A DNA stretch of 40,899 bases, taken from Thermobaculum sp. Lineage in GTDB: Bacteria; Chloroflexota; Chloroflexia; Thermobaculales; Thermobaculaceae. Both the position numbers and the translations under genes were made by a program. A model generated the notes under the pieces. It was not told the DNA's origin and searched no databases. It saw only the letters and a list, made by a program, of their open reading frames with translations. Position 1 is the first letter of the stretch; each line of letters opens with the position of its first letter. Where the stretch lies: positions 1 through 40,899 of the forward strand of contig JADDPA010000080.1 of NCBI GenBank assembly GCA_016782125.1, in the 5' to 3' direction. Positions 1 to 8,012 of this stretch are shown here, one piece after another.

Positions 1-2
1 TG

Positions 3-1550
3 CGAGAGATCGAAGGGATACGAGACTCTCCCCGGTCTCGCAGCGCTGGACTTCGAAGGGGCGTCGCGAGTGCCGCCGGGATGCTACTCACTATGGTCGC
101 GGGACGCCTGTGGCTCGGCGTACCAACACCGATCGAGCTTGCCGCAGAATGGCTGGTTCCTCGTCTGCCCATAGACTCCTTTGCGGCTGGCCTGGACACA
201 TTCGGTGGCTATGCGAAGCCGCTGCTGTATGTTGTCGCGCTGATCATTACATTCGCGCTCGGTGGGCTGCTCGGTACAGGTTTTGAGTGGCTGTTGCAGA
301 GAACGCAGGTTCGTCCCGTTTTGCTTGCCGCAGCGGTAGTGGCATTTCTACTCCTGATCGTAGGTACTGTCTACCTGCCAGTCTTCGGGCAGGGTCTTTT
401 CGGTACCGACTCGACTTCGGGCGGTGCACGAACGATGCTGGTGTACGCAGTCTCGTTCTCGGTGTTCGGCACGCTCCTCACGACTTACCTCCTGCTTTCC
501 GACGCTGGCAGCAATCACATCGTGCGGAATCCCAGCCGCCGCCGCTTGCTGCGCCGAGGTCTGGTTGTGGGGCGAGGGGCGCTCTTGCTGGCGGTTGGTG
601 CTCCGATCGTCGGTCGCCTGTTGGACACCGTTTCGATCACCAGCGTGTCGCTAACCGAGGGTATGCCTGCGGCGTTCACCCCAGTCGGTACCTTTTATAA
701 CGTCTCCAAGAACCTCGTCGATCCTCGTGTCGACGCCGCGTCGTGGACGCTACGCGTCGGCGGTCTCGTCGAGAAGCCGTTCGAATTAACGCTCGATGAG
801 ATTCGCGCCCTACCGTCACAAGCCAAGGCGCATACATTGCAGTGCATCTCCAATCCCGTTGGTGGCAATCTGATCGGGAACGGCGAGTGGGTGGGCGTTC
901 CTTTGGCCGCGTTGCTGGAACGAGCAAAAGTAGATCAGGGCGTTATCGACATAAAGACAACGAGTGAGGATGGCTACACAGACTCCGTACCGCTGGCAAA
1001 GGCGATGGAGCCTGGGACACTGCTCGCGTACGAGATGAACGGGGAGCCATTGACCTACAAGCACGGCGCGCCGTTACGCCTGCTTGTACCAGATATCTAC
1101 GGGATGAAGAACGCGAAGTGGATCACAAGTATCGAGGCCGTTGCCGAAGATTTCAAGGGGTACTGGCAGCGGCAGGGTTGGGACGACCGAGCGACCTATC
1201 AGATCATGTCACAGATTCGAGTTCCATCGGCAGACAGTGCTCTGCGTGTCGGTACAGCGGTAATGATCGACGGCCTCGCATTCGCTGGCCATCGAGGCAT
1301 AGAAGTCGTGGAGTACACCGACGACGGGAGAACGTGGCGGCAGGCGGAACTGTTGCCGCAGATCAGTGAGGATTGCTGGCGCTTCTGGCAGGCAAGCTGG
1401 ACGCCAAAGAGAGGCGGGACAGTCCGCCTGAGCGTCCGTGCGACAGATGGCACTGGTGCGCTCCAGAGCAAGGAGCAGGCACCACCCAGCCCGAGTGGAG
1501 CAACGGGGTACCATGAGATTGAGGTGGATGTCCAAGAGGTGAAAGCGTAG
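3..1550 (+). CDS. Membrane-anchored molybdopterin oxidoreductase, sulfite-oxidase family (5' partial)
   Basis: The N-terminal ~200 residues are a membrane module with about four to five hydrophobic segments. They are followed by a sulfite-oxidase-type Moco domain (about residues 195-400, counted from the ATG at 81) and a C-terminal Mo-Co dimerisation-like domain. The Moco ligand is visible as Cys255 in HTLQCISNPVGG. The family moves electrons between the Mo centre and redox partners; the substrate here cannot be read from sequence. The reading frame is open to the left edge, and the first hydrophobic helix (GVASAAGMLLTMVAG) already starts before the ATG at 81, which lacks a ribosome-binding site. 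I therefore treat the gene as truncated by the window. No haem-binding domain is present in the visible part. It converges on the lipoprotein gene at 1634-2506. Confidence 0.85.
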   Translation, partial: REIEGIRDSPRSRSAGLRRGVASAAGMLLTMVAGRLWLGVPTPIELAAEWLVPRLPIDSFAAGLDTFGGYAKPLLYVVALIITFALGGLLGTGFEWLLQRTQVRPVLLAAAVVAFLLLIVGTVYLPVFGQGLFGTDSTSGGARTMLVYAVSFSVFGTLLTTYLLLSDAGSNHIVRNPSRRRLLRRGLVVGRGALLLAVGAPIVGRLLDTVSITSVSLTEGMPAAFTPVGTFYNVSKNLVDPRVDAASWTLRVGGLVEKPFELTLDEIRALPSQAKAHTLQCISNPVGGNLIGNGEWVGVPLAALLERAKVDQGVIDIKTTSEDGYTDSVPLAKAMEPGTLLAYEMNGEPLTYKHGAPLRLLVPDIYGMKNAKWITSIEAVAEDFKGYWQRQGWDDRATYQIMSQIRVPSADSALRVGTAVMIDGLAFAGHRGIEVVEYTDDGRTWRQAELLPQISEDCWRFWQASWTPKRGGTVRLSVRATDGTGALQSKEQAPPSPSGATGYHEIEVDVQEVKA

Positions 1551-1633
1551 CAGCGGGCGAACTGGCATCCTAGGGGCGCCATAGTCAACTCTTGTCATTC
1601 ACCGCAAGCCGCCTTCCGAGAGATGCCACCGCC

Positions 1634-2506
1634 TCAGCGTGATCGTGTCGAGTTAGACCAGTGGCTGCTGATCTGCATGAGTATGACATCGACGATCTGA
1701 GGGTTCTCCACACCATCGTGCGTTGTAACTTCGACTCCGCCGCCGCGGATCTCGTATTGGTATCCGTCGGCATGCGACTGCTCATCCTTGATGGACACGG
1801 TCTTCCACTCGCGGCTTCCTAGTGCTTCCTTCAGCTGGCCCAGCTGAGTCGGAAGCAACTTTCCGGGTGTCGTACCCCTCGGTCCAGCGCCTTTGTCGCG
1901 CAGTTCCGTGCTGCCGTCCCGCCGGACCACGAGCGTTGAGGTGTGTCCTGCCAGGCCGCCCGACCGCGTCACGGTCAGTAACGGTGCTGGCTTTGCGGCT
2001 CGCGGTAAGTCGGCGGCGCGCTCACAGACGACCGCACGCCCGGAAGAATCTGTATGGACATGGTGCAGCTTTCCTGCGGTCTTCAGAACGACAAGGTAGC
2101 CGGGAGTGATCACCTGCTGATACATCATCCCGGGCTGCGGACACCCGAGTGCGCTGTCCGGCCACTCCTGGGCCGTGACGGAGACGATCACCGCATCATC
2201 CACATTAGTTACTGTCTGGGCGAGTTGGCGGCGGGCTGCCGTGATGGCCCGCTCCTGTTGGGGGTCGCTCATTTCCGAGTCTCCTGTTTGGGTCGCACTT
2301 GGCTGTGGGGCGATGCCTTCAGTTGGTGGGACCGTAACCGCCATGATGGGCGTTTCGATGGCAGCCATTTGCGTGGGTTCTTGCCCAGGTGTAATCGGTA
2401 TCTGGCCGGACCCCTGACCTGCGCCTGCACTACCGGCAGCCCCGCATGCCGCGGTCAGTAACGTCGCAACGAGGGCCAATATCGTCGCTGTTGTACGTCT
2501 ATGCAT
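1634..2506 (-). CDS. Secreted lipoprotein with emfourin-like C-terminal domain
   Basis: This is a 290-residue predicted lipoprotein. The start at 2506 is chosen because an AGAGGAG ribosome-binding site lies about nine bases upstream and because it places a clean lipoprotein signal at the N terminus (lipobox LTAAC, Cys21). A low-complexity Gly/Pro/Thr linker follows. Next comes a domain with the SALGCPQPGM motif and VITPGY, a pattern I associate with secreted Chloroflexota proteins. The C terminus (about 185-285) begins with a GGLAG motif, has an LPTQLGQLKEAL helix and a YQYEIRGGG strand, and resembles the protealysin-inhibitor emfourin fold. Known family members inhibit metalloproteases; that role here is inference. 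It lies 125 bp downstream of the methyltransferase gene and may be transcribed separately. Confidence 0.7.
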   Translation of the reverse strand: MHRRTTATILALVATLLTAACGAAGSAGAGQGSGQIPITPGQEPTQMAAIETPIMAVTVPPTEGIAPQPSATQTGDSEMSDPQQERAITAARRQLAQTVTNVDDAVIVSVTAQEWPDSALGCPQPGMMYQQVITPGYLVVLKTAGKLHHVHTDSSGRAVVCERAADLPRAAKPAPLLTVTRSGGLAGHTSTLVVRRDGSTELRDKGAGPRGTTPGKLLPTQLGQLKEALGSREWKTVSIKDEQSHADGYQYEIRGGGVEVTTHDGVENPQIVDVILMQISSHWSNSTRSR

Positions 2507-2631
2507 CTCAGCGATCTCCTCTGTATGAGTGGTATCGCGACTCGTGCTACATGAACGCACAAGTGGACGGCATGGTTTCGGGAAAGGTCATGTACTGTCG
2601 CGTGGGAAAGGCATAGACAAATCGGGTGTTC

Positions 2632-3468
2632 TTAAGCACTTCCAACCGCAGCTAGACCTGATATGTCCGCCGAATCCTCCACCAGGTATGCAGGACCACT
2701 GCCCGACGGTGTCAGATCGTGAGCCAGCGCGACCGTCGGACCTATGACGAGTACGGCGGGTGGCAGCAACCGTAGAACTCTGGCGCGTGTGACTATCTCA
2801 CCCAGCGTACTCGTCAGGACCGTCTGCTGCGTCGTCGTGCCCCATCGTACCAGTGCGGCGGGTTCTCCGTGGTCGCGCCCTTCTTCGAGCAAACGCTGAA
2901 CGATGAATTCGAGGTTTTCCACGGCCATCAGAAACACCAGTGTGCCGCGGGTCCGTGCGAGCGCGGTCCAGTCGTGGCCAGCGTCCGCGTGCGCACCGGA
3001 CTGGGGATGGCCAGTCGCGACGGTGACTGACCCGCTGAACCCGCGATGGGTGACGGGGATGCCCGCCGCTGCGGGCGCCGCGAACGCGGAGGAAATGCCG
3101 GGCACGATCTCCCAAGGCACTCCGGCTTCCGTCAGCGCTAGTGCCTCCTCTCCACCTCGACCGAATACGAACGGGTCTCCCCCCTTCAGCCGGACGACAC
3201 GCATGCCCGATTGTCCAAGCCGGATCAGCAACTCGTTGATCTCCGACTGACGCCCGGAACGGTGATGCCCGGGTATCTTGCCGACATCGTACCGAAGCGC
3301 ACAGGAAGGCGCGTGATCCAGAAGTTCCTTGGCAACGAGTCGATCATATACAACCGCGTCGGCTTGCTTCAGCCGTTTCAACGCCTTAAGCGTTAGCAGC
3401 TCTGGATCGCCCGGTCCTGCGCCGACGAGGGATATCAGCCCCGCCGGATGAAGTAGCTTTCGGATCAT
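2632..3468 (-). CDS. cobA: Uroporphyrinogen-III C-methyltransferase
   Basis: This 278-residue protein is the SAM-dependent enzyme that methylates uroporphyrinogen III at C2 and C7 to give precorrin-2, the branch point to sirohaem and cobalamin. Family motifs are clear: LVGAGPGDPELLT near the N terminus, VVYDRL, VVRLKGGDPFVFGRGGEE, the PGISSAFAAPAAAGIPVTHRG stretch and TGHPQ. The ATG at 3468 has GGAGG seven bases upstream and overlaps the stop of the preceding gene (ATGA), so translation is probably coupled. The frame is open for another 61 codons upstream, but that part is low-complexity Arg/Gly/Pro sequence inside the neighbouring gene. It is the last gene of the sirohaem-reductase unit and needs the adjacent dehydrogenase to complete sirohaem. 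Confidence 0.95.
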   Translation of the reverse strand: MIRKLLHPAGLISLVGAGPGDPELLTLKALKRLKQADAVVYDRLVAKELLDHAPSCALRYDVGKIPGHHRSGRQSEINELLIRLGQSGMRVVRLKGGDPFVFGRGGEEALALTEAGVPWEIVPGISSAFAAPAAAGIPVTHRGFSGSVTVATGHPQSGAHADAGHDWTALARTRGTLVFLMAVENLEFIVQRLLEEGRDHGEPAALVRWGTTTQQTVLTSTLGEIVTRARVLRLLPPAVLVIGPTVALAHDLTPSGSGPAYLVEDSADISGLAAVGSA

Positions 3469-4130
3469 CTCGCCGCCTCCGGAGCGATGCGTTGCCATAG
3501 CAGTTCCTCTGCACCCGCGTGGTCGCCCGCCCAGATGAGGCGCTTTACTTCGTGGTCCAGCGCGACTTGCCAAGCTTCGGGATGGACCTGCGCTTTGTGG
3601 GGGCCGAGCCGGTCCCGGACCGAAGCCGCGACCTCGAGCAATTCGCCCCACTGCGGGGTGATCACGCGCTCTAGCTTGCGTCGGGTGTGCGAAGCCAGGG
3701 CAGGGCTACGACCGGAGGTGGAGATAGCTACGGTCAGGCGGCCGCGCTTTACCACGGCGGGAGCAATAAAGTCACAATACGGAATATCGTCAACTGCGAG
3801 CACTGGCACGGCACGTTCCCGAGCCTCGCGCGCTACCTGCGCGTTGAGCGACCGATCATTTGTCGCGGCGAACGCCAGATCGGCGCCCTTCAGATCGCCA
3901 CTGGCATACGTCCGCCCCTCCCAGGTGATGTTCCCATCCTGTGCCTGATCTCTGATAAATGCATGCGCCGTGGGCGCGATAACGACGATCGGCTCCGCAC
4001 CGGATGGAAGAAGCCCACGAACCTTCTGCGTGGCGATCGTGCCCCCACCGATTACGACGACCCTCTTGCGAACGAGGTCCAGAAATGCGGGGTAGTACTC
4101 GTAATGGCGGTCCGCTTCCGTCCGCGCCAT
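3465..4130 (-). CDS. Precorrin-2 dehydrogenase / sirohydrochlorin ferrochelatase (Met8/CysG-N type)
   Basis: This 221-residue protein oxidises precorrin-2 to sirohydrochlorin with NAD+ and, in many homologues, also inserts iron to form sirohaem. The N terminus carries a Rossmann nucleotide-binding motif (VVVIGGGTIATQKVRGLL), followed by LAFAATNDRSLN and the ISTSGRSPALA motif typical of CysG-N/Met8 proteins. The start at 4130 is chosen because its A is shared with the stop of the reductase gene (TGATG) and because the protein then begins at the usual distance from the Rossmann motif. The stop overlaps the next start (ATGA). Together with the neighbouring methyltransferase it reproduces, as two proteins, the activities fused in enterobacterial CysG. 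Confidence 0.93.
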   Translation of the reverse strand: MARTEADRHYEYYPAFLDLVRKRVVVIGGGTIATQKVRGLLPSGAEPIVVIAPTAHAFIRDQAQDGNITWEGRTYASGDLKGADLAFAATNDRSLNAQVAREARERAVPVLAVDDIPYCDFIAPAVVKRGRLTVAISTSGRSPALASHTRRKLERVITPQWGELLEVAASVRDRLGPHKAQVHPEAWQVALDHEVKRLIWAGDHAGAEELLWQRIAPEAAR

Positions 4131-5959
4131 CAGACGCTTACCGGAGCGGCTTCGTCCGCAGAGGACGGAATGGCAGCTTCTTCTGGCACGAGCACGCGAG
4201 CGGCCCAGTCGCCGAAAGCCTCGCCCCGGATGCGACCTGCCCGCCACTGGTCCAGGGCATCGGCCAGTACATCGACGAGATCCGCCGATCGCACATCCGG
4301 GCGGTAAAGCCGGGCGAGCCGGGTGCCCTCAAAGCTGCCGCCCACATAAACGTTGTACAGGCCGAGGCTGCGTCCAACCAGGCCGATCTCGGCGGTTGGT
4401 GGACGAGAGCAGGCGTTCGGACAACCACTCATGCGGATCCACACACGGTCCTGACCGTAGCCGCGACTCTCAAGTTCTGTGATAACGTCCGGGAGGTAGC
4501 GCTCGCTCTCCGCCACGGCAAGTCCACAAGTCGGCAATGCCGGACACGCCATCGCGTACCGGCGCAAGGCGCTGAGGGTCCCGTTCCCGGTGGAGAGACC
4601 GTACTCAGCAAGCAGTGATTCGACCTTGGGCTTGGCCGACTCGTCAATGTTTGCAAGGACGATGTTGTGGTGGGCAGTAAGGCGCAGTTCCGGCGCCACC
4701 TCCTCGACGATTCGCCGCAGGGCTGCCTTGAGCTCGTAGCCGGAGACATCTTTGACGCGACCGTTCTCGACCCAAACTCCGACCAGCCAACGGCCATCCT
4801 TCTGGCGCTCCCATCCAAGATGATCGCTCACGCCGTACTCTCCAGCATCGACAGGAGGGGCGAGCCGGGCACCGAGCCGAGTACCGAGTTCATCGCGGAA
4901 CCATTCCACGCCGCGATCCTCCAGCACGTACTTGAGGCGCGCGTGCCGGCGATTGGTTCGGTCGCCATAGTCGCGATACAGGGCAGTTGCCGCCTCGAGG
5001 ACTGCCATTGCCCGATCCGGGGGAAGGAAACCGATGCGGTCACCCATGCGGGGGAAGGTTTCCGCCTTACCATGCGTGCTGCCGAGACCGCCACCCGCGA
5101 CGAGGTTGAAGCCAGTGACCTGCTTCTGGTCGTCGATGATCGCCTCCAGAGCGATGTCCTGCGTGAAGAGGTCGATGCAGTTATCGTGCGGCAGACCGAT
5201 GCCCATTTTATGCTTGCGAGGCATGTAGGTTGGCCCGTAAAGCGACTCTTGACGTTGTGGTTCTACGGTCACCCGCGAACCGTCGGCGAGGATCTTCTCT
5301 CCGTCAAGCCACAACTCGTAGTAGGAAGTGGAGTCTGCCAGGAAACGATCGTTGATATCCTGTGCCAACGCCTGGTAATCGAAATGACTATCCGGCAGGA
5401 GATCAGCCACCGGGCAGGTGAGCGTGTTACGCGTGATGTCTCCACAGCCGCCGTAGGTGGTCATCCAGCGTTCATTGAGCTCGTGTATCAGGTTTTTCAG
5501 GTTTGCCTTGCCCACGCCGTGAAACTGAAAATCCTGGCGGGTCGTGATACGAAGGGAGTTGTTCCCGTACTTCGTCGCCAGCTCGTCCGCGACGAGGTAT
5601 TGTTCTGCTGTCAGCCGGCCGCCGGCGTGCTTGGTGCGGACCATGAAGCTCCAGGCACGGTCGAGCCCCTGCTTCCGTCGTTCGCGCCGCAGGTCGCGGT
5701 CGTCCTGCTGATAACTTCCGTGAAACTTCAGGATCTGAAGCGCGTCCTCGGAGATGCGCTCGGAGGACAGATCCGCTATCTCTTCGAACAGAGTGCCGGC
5801 GAGTCCGTCACTGGCGGCCTTGAGTGCCTCGTTCTTCGACGGTTCCCGACCATTGTCGTCACTGAGTTGCTCTGCGGTTTCCTGCATCGTTTCCATCCAT
5901 TCTGAATGCTGCGCGCTGGCTGGAGACCGCCCGGTCGAACGACTCCTCAATCGTGCCAT
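4130..5959 (-). CDS. Sirohaem/4Fe-4S sulfite (or nitrite) reductase, hemoprotein subunit
   Basis: This 609-residue enzyme reduces sulfite to sulfide (or nitrite to ammonia) by six electrons at a coupled sirohaem-[4Fe-4S] centre. The N-terminal half carries LKFHGSYQQDDRDLRRERRK, SFMVRTK, LRITTRQDFQFHGV and TTYGGCGDITRN, a pattern closer to CysI-type sulfite reductases than to NirA. The four cluster cysteines are visible as C472-x5-C478 (CPALPTC) and C513-x3-C517 (CPNAC). A second half-repeat lies around residues 350-450. An in-frame TGA directly precedes the ATG at 5959, so that is the furthest possible start, with AGG only four bases away; Met22 is an alternative. No flavoprotein partner is adjacent, so ferredoxin is the likely donor. 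It heads the operon with its own cofactor genes. Confidence 0.92.
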   Translation of the reverse strand: MARLRSRSTGRSPASAQHSEWMETMQETAEQLSDDNGREPSKNEALKAASDGLAGTLFEEIADLSSERISEDALQILKFHGSYQQDDRDLRRERRKQGLDRAWSFMVRTKHAGGRLTAEQYLVADELATKYGNNSLRITTRQDFQFHGVGKANLKNLIHELNERWMTTYGGCGDITRNTLTCPVADLLPDSHFDYQALAQDINDRFLADSTSYYELWLDGEKILADGSRVTVEPQRQESLYGPTYMPRKHKMGIGLPHDNCIDLFTQDIALEAIIDDQKQVTGFNLVAGGGLGSTHGKAETFPRMGDRIGFLPPDRAMAVLEAATALYRDYGDRTNRRHARLKYVLEDRGVEWFRDELGTRLGARLAPPVDAGEYGVSDHLGWERQKDGRWLVGVWVENGRVKDVSGYELKAALRRIVEEVAPELRLTAHHNIVLANIDESAKPKVESLLAEYGLSTGNGTLSALRRYAMACPALPTCGLAVAESERYLPDVITELESRGYGQDRVWIRMSGCPNACSRPPTAEIGLVGRSLGLYNVYVGGSFEGTRLARLYRPDVRSADLVDVLADALDQWRAGRIRGEAFGDWAARVLVPEEAAIPSSADEAAPVSV

Positions 5960-6048
5960 TCACCTGCGAGTACTAGCAATAACTATCGCAACTCGTCGGC
6001 TTGGGGTACAGGGTACCAGCAGAAGCGCCGTTGCCGCAAGAAAATGAC

Positions 6049-6094
6049 GATAATGAGAGCCGTTATCAATTTGCAACAACTTGCAACTAATTGA
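6049..6094 (-). promoter_or_regulatory. Candidate promoter/operator region of the sirohaem-reductase operon
   Basis: The AT-rich patch upstream of the reductase gene holds a 10-bp-phased direct repeat (TTGCAAC at 6071 and 6081). The repeat is enclosed by the inverted pair TCAATT (6066-6071) and AATTGA (6089-6094). An adjoining GATAA/TTATC inverted pair lies at 6049-6067. Read on the minus strand, TTGCAA followed after 18 bases by TATCGT could serve as -35/-10. The cognate regulator is not known. Confidence 0.35.
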
Positions 6095-6156
6095 ATACGA
6101 GCGAAAAGATGCCGAAATGGTCGAAACGGACCGGCACTTGTCGGTGGACTGGCGGG

Positions 6157-6330
6157 TTAGCTGTTGTGGCGGGGGAATAGGCGGCGGATTCGGTTCCACG
6201 GACTGGATTGCCGCTTCTCCTCGGCGCGCATTCGCTCCACTTCCTCGGAGGAGAGTTGCACGCGACCCTCAGCATGGGCGCGTTCCAACGCTTTTCGGGC
6301 TTGTTCGTCGCTAATAAAGCCGGGCTTCAC
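6157..6330 (-). CDS. Small charged protein of unknown function (57 aa)
   Basis: This short gene starts at a GTG preceded by AGGGGG eight bases upstream. It begins only 22 bases after the stop of the FolK-FolE2 gene, so it is probably the second gene of that transcript. The product is highly charged and mostly helical, containing ISDEQARKALERAHAEGR and EEVERMRAEEK, then a basic tail ending RIRRLFPRHNS. There is no signal peptide or membrane segment. I do not recognise the family. The clean ribosome-binding site, the coding-like composition and the tight spacing support it as a real gene. Confidence 0.6.
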   Translation of the reverse strand: MKPGFISDEQARKALERAHAEGRVQLSSEEVERMRAEEKRQSSPWNRIRRLFPRHNS

Positions 6331-6352
6331 GAGCGCGACCCCCTATTCGCAT

Positions 6353-7801
6353 CTACCGCAGCCATGATTCCAGCGTGGTGCTCTGCGTTGGCACGCTACC
6401 ATGCAGGATCTGAGCCCGTAACTCCCCGAGCGTGCCGGCACCCTCCGCATAGGCGTCGTGTTTGTGAATGCTCTCGAAACTGCGAACGCTGGCGAAGACA
6501 AAGTCAGTATCCGTAAGTTCCCCGTACGTGTTCACCGTGGCACGGAGCATCTCACGGGCCACATCCTCCACGAACCGCGGTCGACGATGGGCCCTCTGCA
6601 CAACGAAAAACTCGTCTGGACGTTTAAGCATGGCGTAGTTCTCGGAGCTCATTGCCGATTCGGCGATCTCTACGAGATCCTGCGCGCGCACCTTGGCGTC
6701 GGTGCCCAGTTGGAGCTTCGTACGGCTTCGCTGGTTATGCGCCGCGGTGGGTACAGCCGCGAGGGCGCGCTCCGCCTGTTCGTCGTCGAATCCCGCCTGC
6801 AGCAACTGTTCGCGGGAGTGCTGCCTGATCATGTCCTGCGCACACGGACAGGCCGTCATTCCCTCGGCTTCGATGCCCACCATACGCCGCAAGCCGTCGC
6901 GGCCGCATACCGCTGTTCCTAGCAGCGTATACATCTCTTCGCTCGGCAGTCCGGACACCGGGGCATACCTGCGCAGCGGGAAGTCAGCCCGGATGTGTAC
7001 CTCGCTCCGGCTGGCGCCCTGGCTGTGAACGACGCGCTCGGCGATGAGCCCTGCAAGTGATTCTACGTCGGGCGCATTATCGCGCACGGCTTCCGCTGCC
7101 ACGCTATCAAGGGCGTGGCCCAGGCGCGACATATGGATCCCCTTCTGCGTGGATCCGATGTCGGCATACAGGCTCAGTTCCGCGGATAGGATATGGAGTG
7201 TGGTGCCGAGACCGAGCCGGATGTTCTTGCGGAGGTTGGTCACCCCGACGCGCTGGAGTCCCACCCTGATATCGGGCAGCTCGCTCTGTATGTCTCGGGC
7301 AAGCTGGATGGCAAGGCCACGCCGGGCGACACGCACGCCGCCCGTGCCTGTGTCGGCTAGCAGCTGGGCAACAGTCCGCCCGAGCGTCGGGTGCTGGAGG
7401 TCGGGTGCTAGTTCGGCAAGCGGTGCGAGTACAAACCCGCGTTCATGCAGTCGCGGGTGTGGGATTTCCGGGCCGGGGCTGCGAAGGACCAAGTCATCCA
7501 GCAGCAAGATGTCCATGTCGATGGGCCGCGGTGCGTTTGGGAAACTCGGCTGCCGGCCCATCTTCTGCTCGATGCGCTTCAGGAATGAAAGCAGCTCGGC
7601 GGGTCCGAGGTCTGTTTCACCCACGGCAACGGTGTTGAGAAAGCGCGGCTGATCCGTGTATCCAACCGGCTCGGTGTCGTACAGCGATGCGACCCGACGG
7701 ACACGAACGGCCGAGCGCAACTGCTGAATAGCTTCGGTAATGTTGGCGTGTCTATCTCCGAGGTTGGAGCCGATGCCGATGTAAGCGGTGTGGGTACTCA
7801 C
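6353..7801 (-). CDS. folK: FolK-FolE2 fusion: HPPK plus MptA/FolE2-type GTP cyclohydrolase
   Basis: This 482-residue protein joins two folate-pathway enzymes. Residues 1-160 are 6-hydroxymethyl-7,8-dihydropterin pyrophosphokinase (YIGIGSNLGDR, YDTEPVGYTDQPRFLN, RPIDMDILLLDD, IPHPRLHERGFVLAPL). Residues ~168-482 are a COG1469-type GTP cyclohydrolase (DIQSELPDIRVGLQRVGVTN, STQKGIHMSRL, MTACPCAQDMI with Cys318/Cys320, HNQRSRTKL). The second domain catalyses the first step of pterin synthesis and the first domain a later one; dihydroneopterin aldolase and FolP are not in the window. FolE2/MptA enzymes are metal-flexible and unrelated in sequence to FolE. The ATG at 7801 gives a canonical HPPK N terminus. 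It is transcribed divergently from the NADH dehydrogenase gene. Confidence 0.93.
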   Translation of the reverse strand: MSTHTAYIGIGSNLGDRHANITEAIQQLRSAVRVRRVASLYDTEPVGYTDQPRFLNTVAVGETDLGPAELLSFLKRIEQKMGRQPSFPNAPRPIDMDILLLDDLVLRSPGPEIPHPRLHERGFVLAPLAELAPDLQHPTLGRTVAQLLADTGTGGVRVARRGLAIQLARDIQSELPDIRVGLQRVGVTNLRKNIRLGLGTTLHILSAELSLYADIGSTQKGIHMSRLGHALDSVAAEAVRDNAPDVESLAGLIAERVVHSQGASRSEVHIRADFPLRRYAPVSGLPSEEMYTLLGTAVCGRDGLRRMVGIEAEGMTACPCAQDMIRQHSREQLLQAGFDDEQAERALAAVPTAAHNQRSRTKLQLGTDAKVRAQDLVEIAESAMSSENYAMLKRPDEFFVVQRAHRRPRFVEDVAREMLRATVNTYGELTDTDFVFASVRSFESIHKHDAYAEGAGTLGELRAQILHGSVPTQSTTLESWLR

Positions 7802-7925
7802 GGTGGTAAAAGCTTAGCATACGGCGGAGGCTCCGGTCGGCTCATGTGGGCTGCACAGGAAACACTGCTCATCGGTTCGGAACTCCGCGGACATGCCAAA
7901 CCGAGGATAGCCGTATTCTGATATC

Positions 7926-7945
7926 ATTGGGCAATCTTTGCCAAT
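7926..7945. promoter_or_regulatory. Candidate operator: imperfect palindrome upstream of ndh
   Basis: ATTGGGCAA and TTGCCAAT face each other across three bases, matching except for one bulged G, in the divergent interval between folK-folE2 and ndh. It could be a repressor site for either gene; no regulator can be named from sequence. Confidence 0.25.
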
Positions 7946-8012
7946 CAAATTACCTGATGGCACAGCCTTGAAAGTGCTTGAGAGTTCGCTACGGCGCCCT
8001 TCGGAGGAGAGA

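Noticed and set aside
4667-5905. Long plus-strand open frame (412 codons)
   Set aside because: It is antisense to the sulfite reductase gene, whose motifs and cysteines are unambiguous; the frame is a GC-bias shadow.
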